Source: Paractinoplanes pyxinae
GTDB lineage: Bacteria > Actinomycetota > Actinomycetes > Mycobacteriales > Micromonosporaceae
Reading direction: 5' to 3'
DNA: 64,000 nt
Assembly: GCF_026626335.1 (NCBI RefSeq)
Contig: NZ_JAPNTZ010000020.1
Location: 62,001-126,000, forward strand
Below, one piece after another: positions 6,655-16,255 of this stretch. The position numbers were made by a program, and so were the translations under genes. The notes beneath the pieces are model-generated. The model was not told the origin of the DNA and ran no database searches. It saw nothing but the letters and a program-made list of their open reading frames with translations. Each line of letters begins with the position of its first letter. Positions within the stretch are counted from its first letter, which is position 1.

Positions 6655-9615
6655 TCAGTCAACGATGGCCTCCGGGGCGAGCGTGAGCAGGTCGCGGATC
6701 TCGGTGGTGGACAACGCCGTGAGCCACCCCTCCCCGTTGCCGACCACCCGAGCGGCCAGCACGCCCTTGTCGGCCAGCAGCCGGTCGATCCTCTCCTCGA
6801 GCGTTCCCAGGCACACCAGCGTGTGCACCTGCACGTCTCGCTGCTGCCCGAGGCGGAACGCGCGGTCGGTGGCCTGTTCCTCGGTGGCCGGGTTCCACCA
6901 CCGGTCGACGTGCACCACGTGGTTGGCCGCCGTCAGATTCAGCCCGGTGCCGCCGGCCTTCAGCGAGAGCACGAAGATGCCCGGCCGCTCGTCGGCCTGG
7001 AACTCGGCCACCATCGCGTCGCGTTCCTTCCGCGACGTGCCGCCGTGCAGGTAACGCACCGGCACCCCGAACCGGGCGGCCAGGTGCGGCGTCAGCATCG
7101 ACCCGAAGCGCGCGAACTGCGTGAAGCACAGCGCGCTCTCGCCCTGGGCCAGCGCCCCGTCCAGGATCTCTTCCAGGCGTTCCAGCTTGCCCGAGCGCCC
7201 GGGCAGCGGCGAGCCGTCGCCCAGCAGCAGGGCCGGGTGCACGCAGGCCTGTTTGAGCTTGGTCATGGCGGCCAGCACGATGCCCTTGTTCCACCGGTCG
7301 GTGCTCTCGTCGAGCCGGTTGGTCATCTCGTCGAGGATCGCGCGGTAGAGCGTGCTCTGCTCGCCGGTCAGCCCGCACAGGTGCCGCACGTGCCGCTTGT
7401 CGGGCAGGTCGTTGATCACGATGGGGTCGGACTTGGTGCGCCGCAGCATGAACGGCCGGGTGGCCTGCCGCAGCCGGGCGGCCGCCTCTTCGTCGGCGAA
7501 CCGCTCGATCGGCACCGCGAACCGGGCCCGGAACGTATGGGCCGAGGCGAGCACGCCCGGGTTCAGATAGTCGAGGATCGACCACAGCTCGGCCAGGCGG
7601 TTCTCGACGGGTGTGCCGGTCAGCGCGATGCGCATGCGGGCCGGGAACCGCCGGATGGCCCGGGCCGCCGTACCGGCGCTGTTCTTGACCTGCTGCGCCT
7701 CGTCGAGCACCACGCGATCCCAGTCGACCGTGGCCAGTTGGTCGGCGTCGCGCACGGCCGTGGCATAGGTGGTCAACACGAGGTCGGCGTCGGTGAACGA
7801 GGCGGGCCGCGAGGAGCCGTGCAGGACGACGACCCGCAGCGAGGGCGCGAACCGGGCCGTCTCACGCTGCCAGTTGCCGAGCACGGACAGCGGGCAGATC
7901 AGCAGCGCCGGCCCGTTCCGCCGGTGCAGCAGCAGCGCCAGCAGCTGGATCGTCTTGCCCAGCCCCATGTCGTCGGCCAGGCAGGCGCCCAGCCCGAGCG
8001 AGTCGAGGAAGGCCAGCCACGAGAAACCCCGCAGCTGGTAGGGGCGCAGCGAGCCCTGCAGCCCGGGCGGCGGATCGAGCAGTTCCAGCCGCTGTTCGAG
8101 CTCACCCGAGAGCAGATCGGCCGCCCAGCCCTCGCCGCTGGTGGCCGTGACCGGCAGCGGCAGTTCCTCCGGCGGAAGCAGCTTGATCGTCTGCAGCGCG
8201 CGACCGGCGGTCATCGAGCCGCCGCCGCGGGCGAGGAAGCGCAGGCCGGCGTCGAGGCGGTCGGCGTCGAGATAGACCCAGCGCCCCCGAAGACGTACGA
8301 GGGGGACCTTGGCCTTCGCGAGGTCGGTGAGCTCGTCGGTGGTGAGCACCTGGCCGCCCAGCGCGAGGTGCCAGTCGTAGTCGACCATGTGGGCCAGGTC
8401 GGCCGCCTGGTCGCGCAGCACGGCCGGCACCGCGTCGCGCGGGCGCAGGTTGAGGCCGAGCCCCAGGCCGGGCCGGTCGCGCCACCAGGCCGGCAGCAGC
8501 ACGCCATAACCGGCCTCTTCGAGCGCGGCGGCGTGGGTGAGGAACCGGTGGGCCTCTTCGGTGTCGAGCACCATGTCGACCGGGTGCGGCCGGCGCAGCG
8601 CGGACTCGAGATCGGGATAGAGCCGGGCCGCCCGGCCGAGCCCGCCCAGCAGGCGTTCCTGCGGATGGCTGGTCCAGCGGCGCAGCGGGGCGTAGCGGTC
8701 GCGCCAGACGTCGGCCGCGCTCACCATCGCGCTGGGCTCGTCGACCGCCTGCAGCAGGAACTCGAGCAGCCACAGGTCGCGGGCGGGGGCGGCGGCCGGA
8801 TGCGGGTCGACCGCGTCGGGCTCCTCGAAGCCGGGCTCGTCGATATGGCTGAGCCGGAAGCAGAGCCGCACGGCCGCACCCGTCGTGGCACCGGTGTGCC
8901 AGGCGTCGAGGCGCTCGGTCAACTCGTCGACCAGAGCCGGGGCAGCGGTGAAGGACGGCTCGCCGGTGAGCGCGGCCAGCCAGCCGTGGCCCAGCCGCAC
9001 GCCCGACTCGGCCAGCCGGGTGCGGACCAGCCCGTCGACCAGCCGGTCGAGGGCGGCGGCCAGCGCGTCCGGGGCGGGCAGGCCGGCCACGTCGCCGGGC
9101 CGGGCCCGCTCGGCCCGGGCCGCCGCGGGCAGGCGGCGCAGCAGGTCGTCGCGGTGGACGGCGTCGAAGCCGGTGACCACGGGCCGCCATCGCGCGATCG
9201 GCCCGTCCGGGTGGACCGCCGGCAGCACGCGACCGCGCCGGACGAGATCGGCTGCGAACTCGCACAGCTCGATCAGCCACTCGACCGAGCGGCCGAGCCG
9301 CCCGTCGAACTCGCCCACCACCTCGTCGTCGAGGAACGGCACGGTCACGGCCGGCACCGGCCACGCCCGTAGCTTGGGCGTGCCGCGCCGGGGCGGCAGC
9401 CCGAGCTGCGGCGACGGCAGCGGCCCGGCGCTCGTCGAGGGCAGCACGAGCGTGGCCGGCGGTCGCGGGTCGCCCAGCGGCAGCTCAGCCGCCGGCACGG
9501 CGAAAGGATGGCCGGGTGAACCGGACGGGCCGCCCTCGCCCCACAGGTTGATCGACCCGTCGCGCCCCACGAACCCGTGAAGCACGCGGACGTCGACCGC
9601 CACCACCGAGGTCAT
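6655..9615 (-). CDS. SNF2-family DEAD/DEAH-box helicase
   Basis: This 986-residue protein has a C-terminal SNF2 ATPase core. Motif I is DDMGLGKT (about 549-556), motif II is DEAQ (about 636), motif III is TGTPVENRL, and motifs V/VI are GGTGLNLT and DRAFRLGQ. The first 500 or so residues form the bacterial-type N-terminal domain that often precedes SNF2 in actinobacteria. ATG 9615 overlaps the upstream DUF5990 stop as ATGA, so translation is coupled; a longer frame starting at 9627 is less likely. The enzyme should be an ATP-dependent DNA translocase or remodeller. Its partner is probably the SWIM protein encoded just downstream. Confidence 0.92.
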   Translation of the reverse strand: MTSVVAVDVRVLHGFVGRDGSINLWGEGGPSGSPGHPFAVPAAELPLGDPRPPATLVLPSTSAGPLPSPQLGLPPRRGTPKLRAWPVPAVTVPFLDDEVVGEFDGRLGRSVEWLIELCEFAADLVRRGRVLPAVHPDGPIARWRPVVTGFDAVHRDDLLRRLPAAARAERARPGDVAGLPAPDALAAALDRLVDGLVRTRLAESGVRLGHGWLAALTGEPSFTAAPALVDELTERLDAWHTGATTGAAVRLCFRLSHIDEPGFEEPDAVDPHPAAAPARDLWLLEFLLQAVDEPSAMVSAADVWRDRYAPLRRWTSHPQERLLGGLGRAARLYPDLESALRRPHPVDMVLDTEEAHRFLTHAAALEEAGYGVLLPAWWRDRPGLGLGLNLRPRDAVPAVLRDQAADLAHMVDYDWHLALGGQVLTTDELTDLAKAKVPLVRLRGRWVYLDADRLDAGLRFLARGGGSMTAGRALQTIKLLPPEELPLPVTATSGEGWAADLLSGELEQRLELLDPPPGLQGSLRPYQLRGFSWLAFLDSLGLGACLADDMGLGKTIQLLALLLHRRNGPALLICPLSVLGNWQRETARFAPSLRVVVLHGSSRPASFTDADLVLTTYATAVRDADQLATVDWDRVVLDEAQQVKNSAGTAARAIRRFPARMRIALTGTPVENRLAELWSILDYLNPGVLASAHTFRARFAVPIERFADEEAAARLRQATRPFMLRRTKSDPIVINDLPDKRHVRHLCGLTGEQSTLYRAILDEMTNRLDESTDRWNKGIVLAAMTKLKQACVHPALLLGDGSPLPGRSGKLERLEEILDGALAQGESALCFTQFARFGSMLTPHLAARFGVPVRYLHGGTSRKERDAMVAEFQADERPGIFVLSLKAGGTGLNLTAANHVVHVDRWWNPATEEQATDRAFRLGQQRDVQVHTLVCLGTLEERIDRLLADKGVLAARVVGNGEGWLTALSTTEIRDLLTLAPEAIVD

Positions 9616-10052
9616 CGCGCCGACCACTCGATCGCGGGCGGCCGCACCCGGGCGCTCACCGGCCCGCCCAGTTCATCGGTGAGCCCGAGCGAACCGGCCA
9701 GCAGGAGCCCGTTGTGAGCCGCCCGCAACACCGCGGTCGGCACGTCGCCGAACATCAGCTTGGCCCGCCGGAACATCTCGAACCCCGAGTCGCCGACGTT
9801 GCCCCAGCTCAGGTACAGGAAGCGAGCCCCCGGACGCCCGTGGACCCACGGCCCGCCGACGTCGAGCAGCTCGTCGACCTCGCGCGAGGTGATCTCGAAA
9901 TCCCACGCGGCCGCCAGGGCCCACGCCGGCACCAGGTCGACCACCTCGCGCTGCCGTTGCACCCCGACGTGCACGTTGGCCAGGCGCAGGGCATCGGCCT
10001 GCGCCCCGCCCCGCTGGGCCGGCAGGTCGTGCCCTTCGATCCGGATCCGCAC
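9612..10052 (-). CDS. DUF5990 family protein
   Basis: This is a protein of about 146 residues that starts VRIRIEGHDLP and contains NVHVGVQ and a WDFEI segment, features I associate with the actinobacterial DUF5990 family. No catalytic motif is visible. I chose GTG 10052 because AGGG lies 8 nt upstream; a TTG at 10082 would add ten residues. Its stop overlaps the helicase start by four bases, so it belongs to the same operon. Function is unknown. The coupling suggests a role linked to the helicase-SWIM pair, though it may be only a passenger. Confidence 0.65.
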   Translation of the reverse strand: MRIRIEGHDLPAQRGGAQADALRLANVHVGVQRQREVVDLVPAWALAAAWDFEITSREVDELLDVGGPWVHGRPGARFLYLSWGNVGDSGFEMFRRAKLMFGDVPTAVLRAAHNGLLLAGSLGLTDELGGPVSARVRPPAIEWSAR

Positions 10053-10142
10053 GTGAAAGACCCTAGCCCGGGGGTCCGACAAGAACGCCCAGGAGAAGCC
10101 TTCAGTCCGATCAAGGGGTGGTGGCCGGGGTGGTCGGAAGGG

Positions 10143-11384
10143 CTACGAGGGCGCGTTGTCGCGGATCCAGGCGTCGGTCAACCCACCGAAGTGGGCCAGG
10201 AACTTCTCGTGCTCGTGCACGGGATAGGTGGCCCGGACGGTCTCGCGCAGGAGCGACCGGTACTCGTCGGAGCTCACCCACTCGTACACGATCTCGTCGA
10301 CGTTGCCGAGGTAGCGGGCGCAGAAGTCGGCGTACTTGTCGGCCTCGAAATAGTCGTCCGCGAGCCGGCGATAGGCGGCCAGCTTCTCGGCGTACGAAAG
10401 GGAAGGGTCGTCGCCGATCGCGAAGTAGGCCGCCGTGTCGGTGTCCAGGCGCGGCTTGCGGCCGGTCACCACGCAGTAGACCGTCCAGCGCAGCAGCGCC
10501 GCCATCGCCCACGGGAAGTAGTAGTGCAGCGAGGTGATCGCCACGTCGGGGCAGGCGTTGGCGTAGTCGATGGGGTGCACGTCGTCGCCGCGCACCAGCG
10601 ACTCGCACGAGTTGAACTCCCACCGGAAGAACGCGTTGACCAGCCGCGAGATGGTCACCACCTCGTCGCCCTGGGCCGCCGTGAGGAAGCCGTGCTCGAC
10701 CTCGTAGCGGGAGTGCATGGGCTGCTCGGGGCGGAACTTCATGACCATCGTCTCGGGCCCGATCGACAGGGAGCGGGCGAAGACGTCGTACCCCTCGACC
10801 GAGGCCTGCAGGTGCATCAGCCGCTCGCCGGAGGCGTCGTAGGCGGAGTGCAGCTCGTCCGCGTTGCGGATCTTCGAGACGCCGACCCAGGCGCCGCCGT
10901 CGTAGGGCTTCATGTACATCGGATAGCCCACCTGGGCCGCTGTCGCGTCCAGATCAAACGGTTGGTTGTATCGGGCCGCCGTGTACGCGTACCGGCTGTT
11001 GTCGAGAGGATTCTTGTACGGCACCAGCACTGTTTCGGGCACCTTGAGCCCCAGCCGCATCATCGCGCAGTACGCCGCGTGCTTCTCCATCGACTGGAAC
11101 GTGAACGGGCTGTTGAGCAGGTACACGTCGTCCATCAGCGCGATCTTCTTGAGCCACTCGCGGGGGTGGTAGTACCAGTAGGCGAGGCGGTCGATGACCA
11201 GGTCGTGGCGGGGCTTGTAGCGCAGGTTGAACGGCTCGATGGTGACCCGCACCGACGACGTGCGGTGCGACTTGCCGTCCGGCCCGCCGACCACCCCGAG
11301 CCGCCGCAGCAGCGCCTCGTACGCCCGTGGCCAGTCGTCTTCCATGCCCAGCAAGAGTCCGATGGTGTGCTCGACGTCGACCAC
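10143..11384 (-). CDS. ATP-grasp-like (RimK-related) protein of unknown substrate
   Basis: This 413-residue protein shows an ATP-grasp layout. A pre-ATP-grasp region (1-110) is followed by a nucleotide-binding segment with MYMKPYDGGAWVGVSKI (near 160-178) and a metal-binding end (FFRWEFNSCE, then HPIDYANACPD, near 250-275). A helical C-terminal domain of about 110 residues follows. GTG 11384 is preceded by GGGGAGG at 5 nt, whereas the longer TTG start has no ribosome site. It follows the esterase gene by 21 nt. ATP-grasp enzymes join a carboxylate to an amine or thiol; the substrates here are not recognisable. The fold call is from motifs, not from close family recognition. Confidence 0.6.
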   Translation of the reverse strand: MVDVEHTIGLLLGMEDDWPRAYEALLRRLGVVGGPDGKSHRTSSVRVTIEPFNLRYKPRHDLVIDRLAYWYYHPREWLKKIALMDDVYLLNSPFTFQSMEKHAAYCAMMRLGLKVPETVLVPYKNPLDNSRYAYTAARYNQPFDLDATAAQVGYPMYMKPYDGGAWVGVSKIRNADELHSAYDASGERLMHLQASVEGYDVFARSLSIGPETMVMKFRPEQPMHSRYEVEHGFLTAAQGDEVVTISRLVNAFFRWEFNSCESLVRGDDVHPIDYANACPDVAITSLHYYFPWAMAALLRWTVYCVVTGRKPRLDTDTAAYFAIGDDPSLSYAEKLAAYRRLADDYFEADKYADFCARYLGNVDEIVYEWVSSDEYRSLLRETVRATYPVHEHEKFLAHFGGLTDAWIRDNAPS

Positions 11385-11405
11385 GGGTGCCTCCCCAAGG
11401 ATCAA

Positions 11406-12161
11406 TTACGGCCATACTTTCCGGAGCAGTGAGGTCAGGTGGGGGTCGAAGGCGTCGCGCCACGCCGGCCAGTCGTGACCACCCTCGATCTGGGCGAACG
11501 TCACCGGAATGCCCTGCGCGCGCAGGGCTTCGGCCATGCTCCGGTTGTTCGCCAGGTTCTCCTCGAGCCTGCCGCAAGTCATCGTCACCGGCACTTCGGG
11601 ACCGTCCGGGCTGCGCAGCACCCGGCCCGTCCACCGCACGATCGGCAGGTAGCGCTGGAACCCCGACTCCTGCTTGTCGAAGCGGGGCTGGAAGAAGCTG
11701 CCCGACTGCAGGAACAGCCCGGCGAACATCTCGGGGTGGCGGCGCTGGCAGTGCAGCATCGCGAGGGCGCCCAGGCTGGCGCCCAGGCCGACGACCGGCC
11801 GGCCGGACGCGAGGAGCTCGGCCAGTTGCGGCAGGATTTCCTGTCCCAGGCCGCGTGCGTACGCCGGGAGGGCCGCATACCACTCGTTCCGGTCCCCAGC
11901 CGGAAGAAGCACCAGGTGACAGGGCTCGATGCGGCCGCCGTTGATCGACGCGGCCACGTAGCGGGCCAGGTCGGCGTGCTTGTCGTAGTCGGGCCCGTCG
12001 TGGGCGACCAGCACGTGGCCGGTGGACTCGGCCGGCGACCACACGCGGGCGGTCAGCGTGGCGCGCAGGTTCTTCGAGGGCAGGTCGAGCGACGACCACG
12101 TGCCGGTGGCCGCGGGCAGACTCCACCAGTCGGGGTCACGCCGCAGAGAGACCCGTTCCAT
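11406..12161 (-). CDS. Enterochelin-esterase-like alpha/beta hydrolase
   Basis: This 251-residue protein has the alpha/beta hydrolase fold of the esterase-D / enterochelin esterase group (COG2382 type). The nucleophile elbow is G-A-S129-L-G, the likely catalytic His is H229 in EGGHDW, and a GDRNEWY loop follows the central strand. No signal peptide is seen, so it is cytoplasmic. It ends 21 nt before the ATP-grasp-like gene and is very probably co-transcribed with it. The substrate may be an ester or an activated peptide made by that enzyme. A siderophore role is not supported, because no siderophore synthesis genes are nearby. Confidence 0.8.
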   Translation of the reverse strand: MERVSLRRDPDWWSLPAATGTWSSLDLPSKNLRATLTARVWSPAESTGHVLVAHDGPDYDKHADLARYVAASINGGRIEPCHLVLLPAGDRNEWYAALPAYARGLGQEILPQLAELLASGRPVVGLGASLGALAMLHCQRRHPEMFAGLFLQSGSFFQPRFDKQESGFQRYLPIVRWTGRVLRSPDGPEVPVTMTCGRLEENLANNRSMAEALRAQGIPVTFAQIEGGHDWPAWRDAFDPHLTSLLRKVWP

Positions 12162-12216
12162 GAACGCACTCTAAGGGCCGCGCGGGCCGGGCGCGCGGCT
12201 TGTGAGCCGATGAGAT

Positions 12217-12567
12217 TCAGGGGGTGTAGGTCTGCGACGACGACGGTTCCGGCGGCAGGCCGAACATCTCGGTCAGGCCGGTCACGCGCAGTTGCCGGTG
12301 CACGAACTCGCTCGGGTTGCGCAGCACGAACCGGGTGCCGACCTCGCGGGCCACGTTGTAGCCGCTGACCAGCGTGCCGATGCCCTGCGAATCCATGAAC
12401 GTGACGTACGTGAGGTCGACGATCAGGGTCACCGGGCGTTCCCGCTGCACGGTGCCGATCAGCGTTTCGCGCAGGGCGCCCACGGTGGCCGCGTCGAGGC
12501 TGCCGCGCACGTCGACGACGAGCGCACCGTCCGCCTGGCGCCGCGTCGTCATCACCGCCTCGCCCAT
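12217..12567 (-). CDS. STAS-domain anti-anti-sigma factor
   Basis: This 116-residue single STAS domain resembles SpoIIAA/RsbV. The segment FMDSQGIGTLV carries the Asp-Ser of the phosphorylation loop (canonical DSSG or DSQG), which a kinase-type anti-sigma factor would phosphorylate. I chose ATG 12567 because GGAGG sits 7 nt upstream; the longer frame runs through the promoter region of the divergent permease. Unphosphorylated STAS proteins bind anti-sigma factors and free a stress or developmental sigma factor. No cognate anti-sigma or sigma gene is nearby. It is divergent from the permease and stress-protein genes. Confidence 0.88.
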   Translation of the reverse strand: MGEAVMTTRRQADGALVVDVRGSLDAATVGALRETLIGTVQRERPVTLIVDLTYVTFMDSQGIGTLVSGYNVAREVGTRFVLRNPSEFVHRQLRVTGLTEMFGLPPEPSSSQTYTP

Positions 12568-12761
12568 CACCGAACCTCCGTACCATCGGCCCCGTTCGTC
12601 GCCACCGTACCCCGCAATTCGCCCTACCCGCAGGCTGCCGCCTGTTTCCGGGATGTCACCGGACAACCTGTGCGCACACCTCCGGACGCTCAGCACTTGC
12701 GCGATGACCATCTGTATGCCCAAAGTCACATAGGCGTGAGCCGATGGCGGGAGGGGTGGGC

Positions 12762-14240
12762 ATGGCGACAACATCAGGGCGGCCGGGCATCTTCGCGGTG
12801 CGCGACGTCCGGTCCCTCATCACCGAGACAGCGGAAGAGGGACACGGCCTCAAGAAGGCGGTCGGCGCGACGCAGCTGACCGCGATGGGCGTCGGCGCGA
12901 TCATCGGCACCGGCATCTTCGTGGTGATCGGCGAGGGGGCCGGCATCGCCGGGCCCGCGGTCATCCTGTCCTTCGTGCTGGCCGCCGTGGCCTGCACGTT
13001 CTCGGCACTGTCGTACGCGGAGCTGGCCTCGTCCATCCCGGTGTCCGGCAGCGCCTACACCTACACGTACGCCACGCTGGGCGAACTCGTCGCCTGGATC
13101 ATCGGGTGGGACCTGATCCTCGAGTACGGGGTGTCGGTGGCCGCCATCGCGGTCGGCTGGGGCGGCAACCTCAACGCCTTCCTGGACGCCGCGTTCGGGG
13201 TGGCACTGCCGGACGCGATCGCCAAGTCGCCCGAGGACGGCGGCATCTTCAACCTGCCGGCCGTCTTCGTGGTTCTGGCCATCACGTTCCTGCTGATCCG
13301 CGGGGTCACCGAGAGCGCCCGGGTCAACCTGGTCATGGTCGTCATCAAGCTGGCCGTGCTGCTGTTCTTCATCGTCGTGGCGTTCGCCAACTTCGGCACC
13401 GGCAACTTCCAGCCGTTCGCCCCCGAGGGCGTGGACGGGGTGACGGCGGCAGCCGCGGTGATCTTCTTCGCGTACATCGGCTTCGACGCCGTCTCGACCG
13501 GCAGCGAGGAGGCCAAGCGGCCCGAGCGCGACCTGCCGCTGGCCATCATCGGCTCGCTGATCATCTGCACGATCTTCTACGTGGCCACGGCGACCGGCGC
13601 GCTCGGCATCGCCTCGCCCCAGCAGATGGAGGGCAGCGACGCTCCCCTGGCGGCCGCGCTCGACCAGGGCGCCGGCATCAGCTGGGCGGCGGCGGTCCTG
13701 GCGCTGGGCGCGGTGGTCGCCATCACGAGCGTCGTGCTGGTCATCATGTACGGCCAGACCCGCATCTTCTTCGCCATGTGCCGCGACGGCCTGCTCCCCC
13801 AGCGCCTGGCCCAGGTCAACCAGCGCTACGGCACCCCGGCCCGGCTGACCCTGGTGCTCGGCGTGCTGATCGCGATCCTGGCCGCGCTGGTGCCGCTGAG
13901 CGAGATCGTCAAGCTGGTCAACATCGGCACGCTGTTCGCGTTCGTGCTGGTCAACATCGGCGTGATCGTGCTGCGGCGCACCCGGCCCGAGATGCCTCGC
14001 CCCTACCGCGTGCCGTGGTCGCCGGTGCTGCCGCTGCTCGGCATCGCGTTCGCCATCTATCTGATGACCGACCTGCCCTGGGACACCTGGGTGCGGTTCG
14101 TCGTCTGGCTGGCGATCGGCATGATCATTTATTGGCTGTACGGCTACAAGAACTCGCGTCTGCGGCGTGAGCAGTCGTCGACCCCGAACTGGGCCCGCGA
14201 GCACGACCCGCAGCGGCCCGAGGACGGTGACCCGTCATGA
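12762..14240 (+). CDS. APC-family amino-acid permease
   Basis: This 492-residue membrane protein has about twelve hydrophobic helices. The unwound first helix GVGAIIGTGIFVVIGEGAG near residue 45 is the hallmark of the amino acid-polyamine-organocation superfamily, cationic amino-acid (YfnA-like) branch. I chose ATG 12762, which follows GGGAGGGG at 5 nt; an in-frame ATG at 12744 has no such site. Its TGA overlaps the ATG of a 30-codon ORF, which in turn overlaps the universal stress protein gene. It probably takes up amino acids. Pairing with UspA proteins is common in actinobacterial permease operons. Confidence 0.9.
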   Translation: MATTSGRPGIFAVRDVRSLITETAEEGHGLKKAVGATQLTAMGVGAIIGTGIFVVIGEGAGIAGPAVILSFVLAAVACTFSALSYAELASSIPVSGSAYTYTYATLGELVAWIIGWDLILEYGVSVAAIAVGWGGNLNAFLDAAFGVALPDAIAKSPEDGGIFNLPAVFVVLAITFLLIRGVTESARVNLVMVVIKLAVLLFFIVVAFANFGTGNFQPFAPEGVDGVTAAAAVIFFAYIGFDAVSTGSEEAKRPERDLPLAIIGSLIICTIFYVATATGALGIASPQQMEGSDAPLAAALDQGAGISWAAAVLALGAVVAITSVVLVIMYGQTRIFFAMCRDGLLPQRLAQVNQRYGTPARLTLVLGVLIAILAALVPLSEIVKLVNIGTLFAFVLVNIGVIVLRRTRPEMPRPYRVPWSPVLPLLGIAFAIYLMTDLPWDTWVRFVVWLAIGMIIYWLYGYKNSRLRREQSSTPNWAREHDPQRPEDGDPS

Positions 14241-14329
14241 CCGACTGCACCGAGCGGCACCCAGCGCAACAACCCGACGGCCTCGTCGGCGAGGGCCAGG
14301 AGGGCATGACAAAGGAGGCCCAGCCATGA
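14237..14329 (+). CDS. Possible 30-residue coupled small ORF
   Basis: ATG 14237 overlaps the permease stop (ATGA), and the ORF's own TGA overlaps ATG 14326 of the stress protein (ATGA). The predicted peptide has 30 residues, starts MTDCTERHPAQQ and is hydrophilic, with one Cys and no membrane segment. It is too short to recognise. It may be a real small protein, or a leader whose translation carries ribosomes to the next gene. The ribosome site AAAGGAGG for the stress protein lies inside it. Exact overlap at both ends is the only evidence. Confidence 0.4.
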   Translation: MTDCTERHPAQQPDGLVGEGQEGMTKEAQP

Positions 14330-15188
14330 CCGGCCCGGTGATCGTCGGCGTCGACGGCGGCCCCACCTCGCCCGACGCCCTGGAACTGAGCCGGTGGTTC
14401 GCCGAGGCGACGGCGGCCCCGCTGATCGTGGCCGTCGTGCACCCGGCGCCGGCCGCGCTCGGCTCGGGCCGGGTCGACGCCGAGTGGGTGGCCGACCGCC
14501 ATCGGGCGGCGGAACGCGTACTGGAAGGCGCCCGCAAGGATTTGGAAGGCGCGACCGGCGACATCGAGTACCGCATGGTCGCGTCCTCGTCGTCGTCGCA
14601 CGGCCTGCACGACCTGGCCGAGCAGACCGGCGCCTCGATGATCGTCATCGGCTCGGGCCGGCAGGCAGCAAAAGAGCGACTGCTGGCCGGCAGTACGGCG
14701 GAAAGACTGCTCGCCGGCAGCGTCTGCCCCGTTGCCATCGCCCCGGCCGGCCTGCCGATCCCGCCCGGCGCCCGCCGCACCATCGGGGTGGCCTACGTGG
14801 ACACCCCCGACGGCCGGGCCGCCCTGACCGCCGCGGCCGAGGTGGCCAGACGCACCGGCGCGACGCTGCGCCTCTACACCGTGGTGGCCGAGGGCGACGC
14901 GAGCCTGCCCTTCCTGATCGGCGACGACGTCGAGCGCGCCTTCCTCGACACGGCCCGCGAGACGTACGAGCTGTCGCTGCGCAAGGCGGCCGAGTCGGTC
15001 CCCGGCGTGACCGCCGAATGGCAGGTGATCGCGGGCAACGTGGTCGACGCCCTGGCCGACCTGACCGAGGTCGACGTCCTCTACTGCGGCTCCCGCGGCT
15101 ACGGCCCCACCCGCCGCGTCCTCCTCGGCGGCGTCTCCACCCGCCTGGTCCGCCGCGCCTGCCGCCCCCTGGTCGTGGTGCCGCGAAG

Positions 15189-15192
<4 letters not shown>
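14326..15192 (+). CDS. Universal stress protein, two UspA domains
   Basis: This 288-residue protein is made of two UspA domains (about 1-140 and 147-288). Each ends with the nucleotide-binding pattern G-x2-G-x9-G-S/T: GSGRQAAKERLLAGST in the first and GSRGYGPTRRVLLGGVST in the second. The start has AAAGGAGG 7 nt upstream. It is translationally linked to the permease through the small ORF. Tandem UspA proteins of actinobacteria bind ATP and act in stress or dormancy responses; here it may modulate the permease. Its last codon overlaps the stop of the convergent kinase gene by 4 bp. Confidence 0.92.
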
Positions 15193-16169
<977 letters not shown>

Positions 16170-16255
16170 GTACCGACCCCTCCCTGAAATCTTCGCATCG
16201 CGGTACCCCTCGATCACGCGGCAGAAACTCGTGAGGAGCCGATACAGTCCCGAGC

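Noticed and set aside
12774..14204. A 476-codon minus-strand frame opposite the permease
   Set aside because: It is an antisense shadow of the APC permease, with a composition typical of noise frames.
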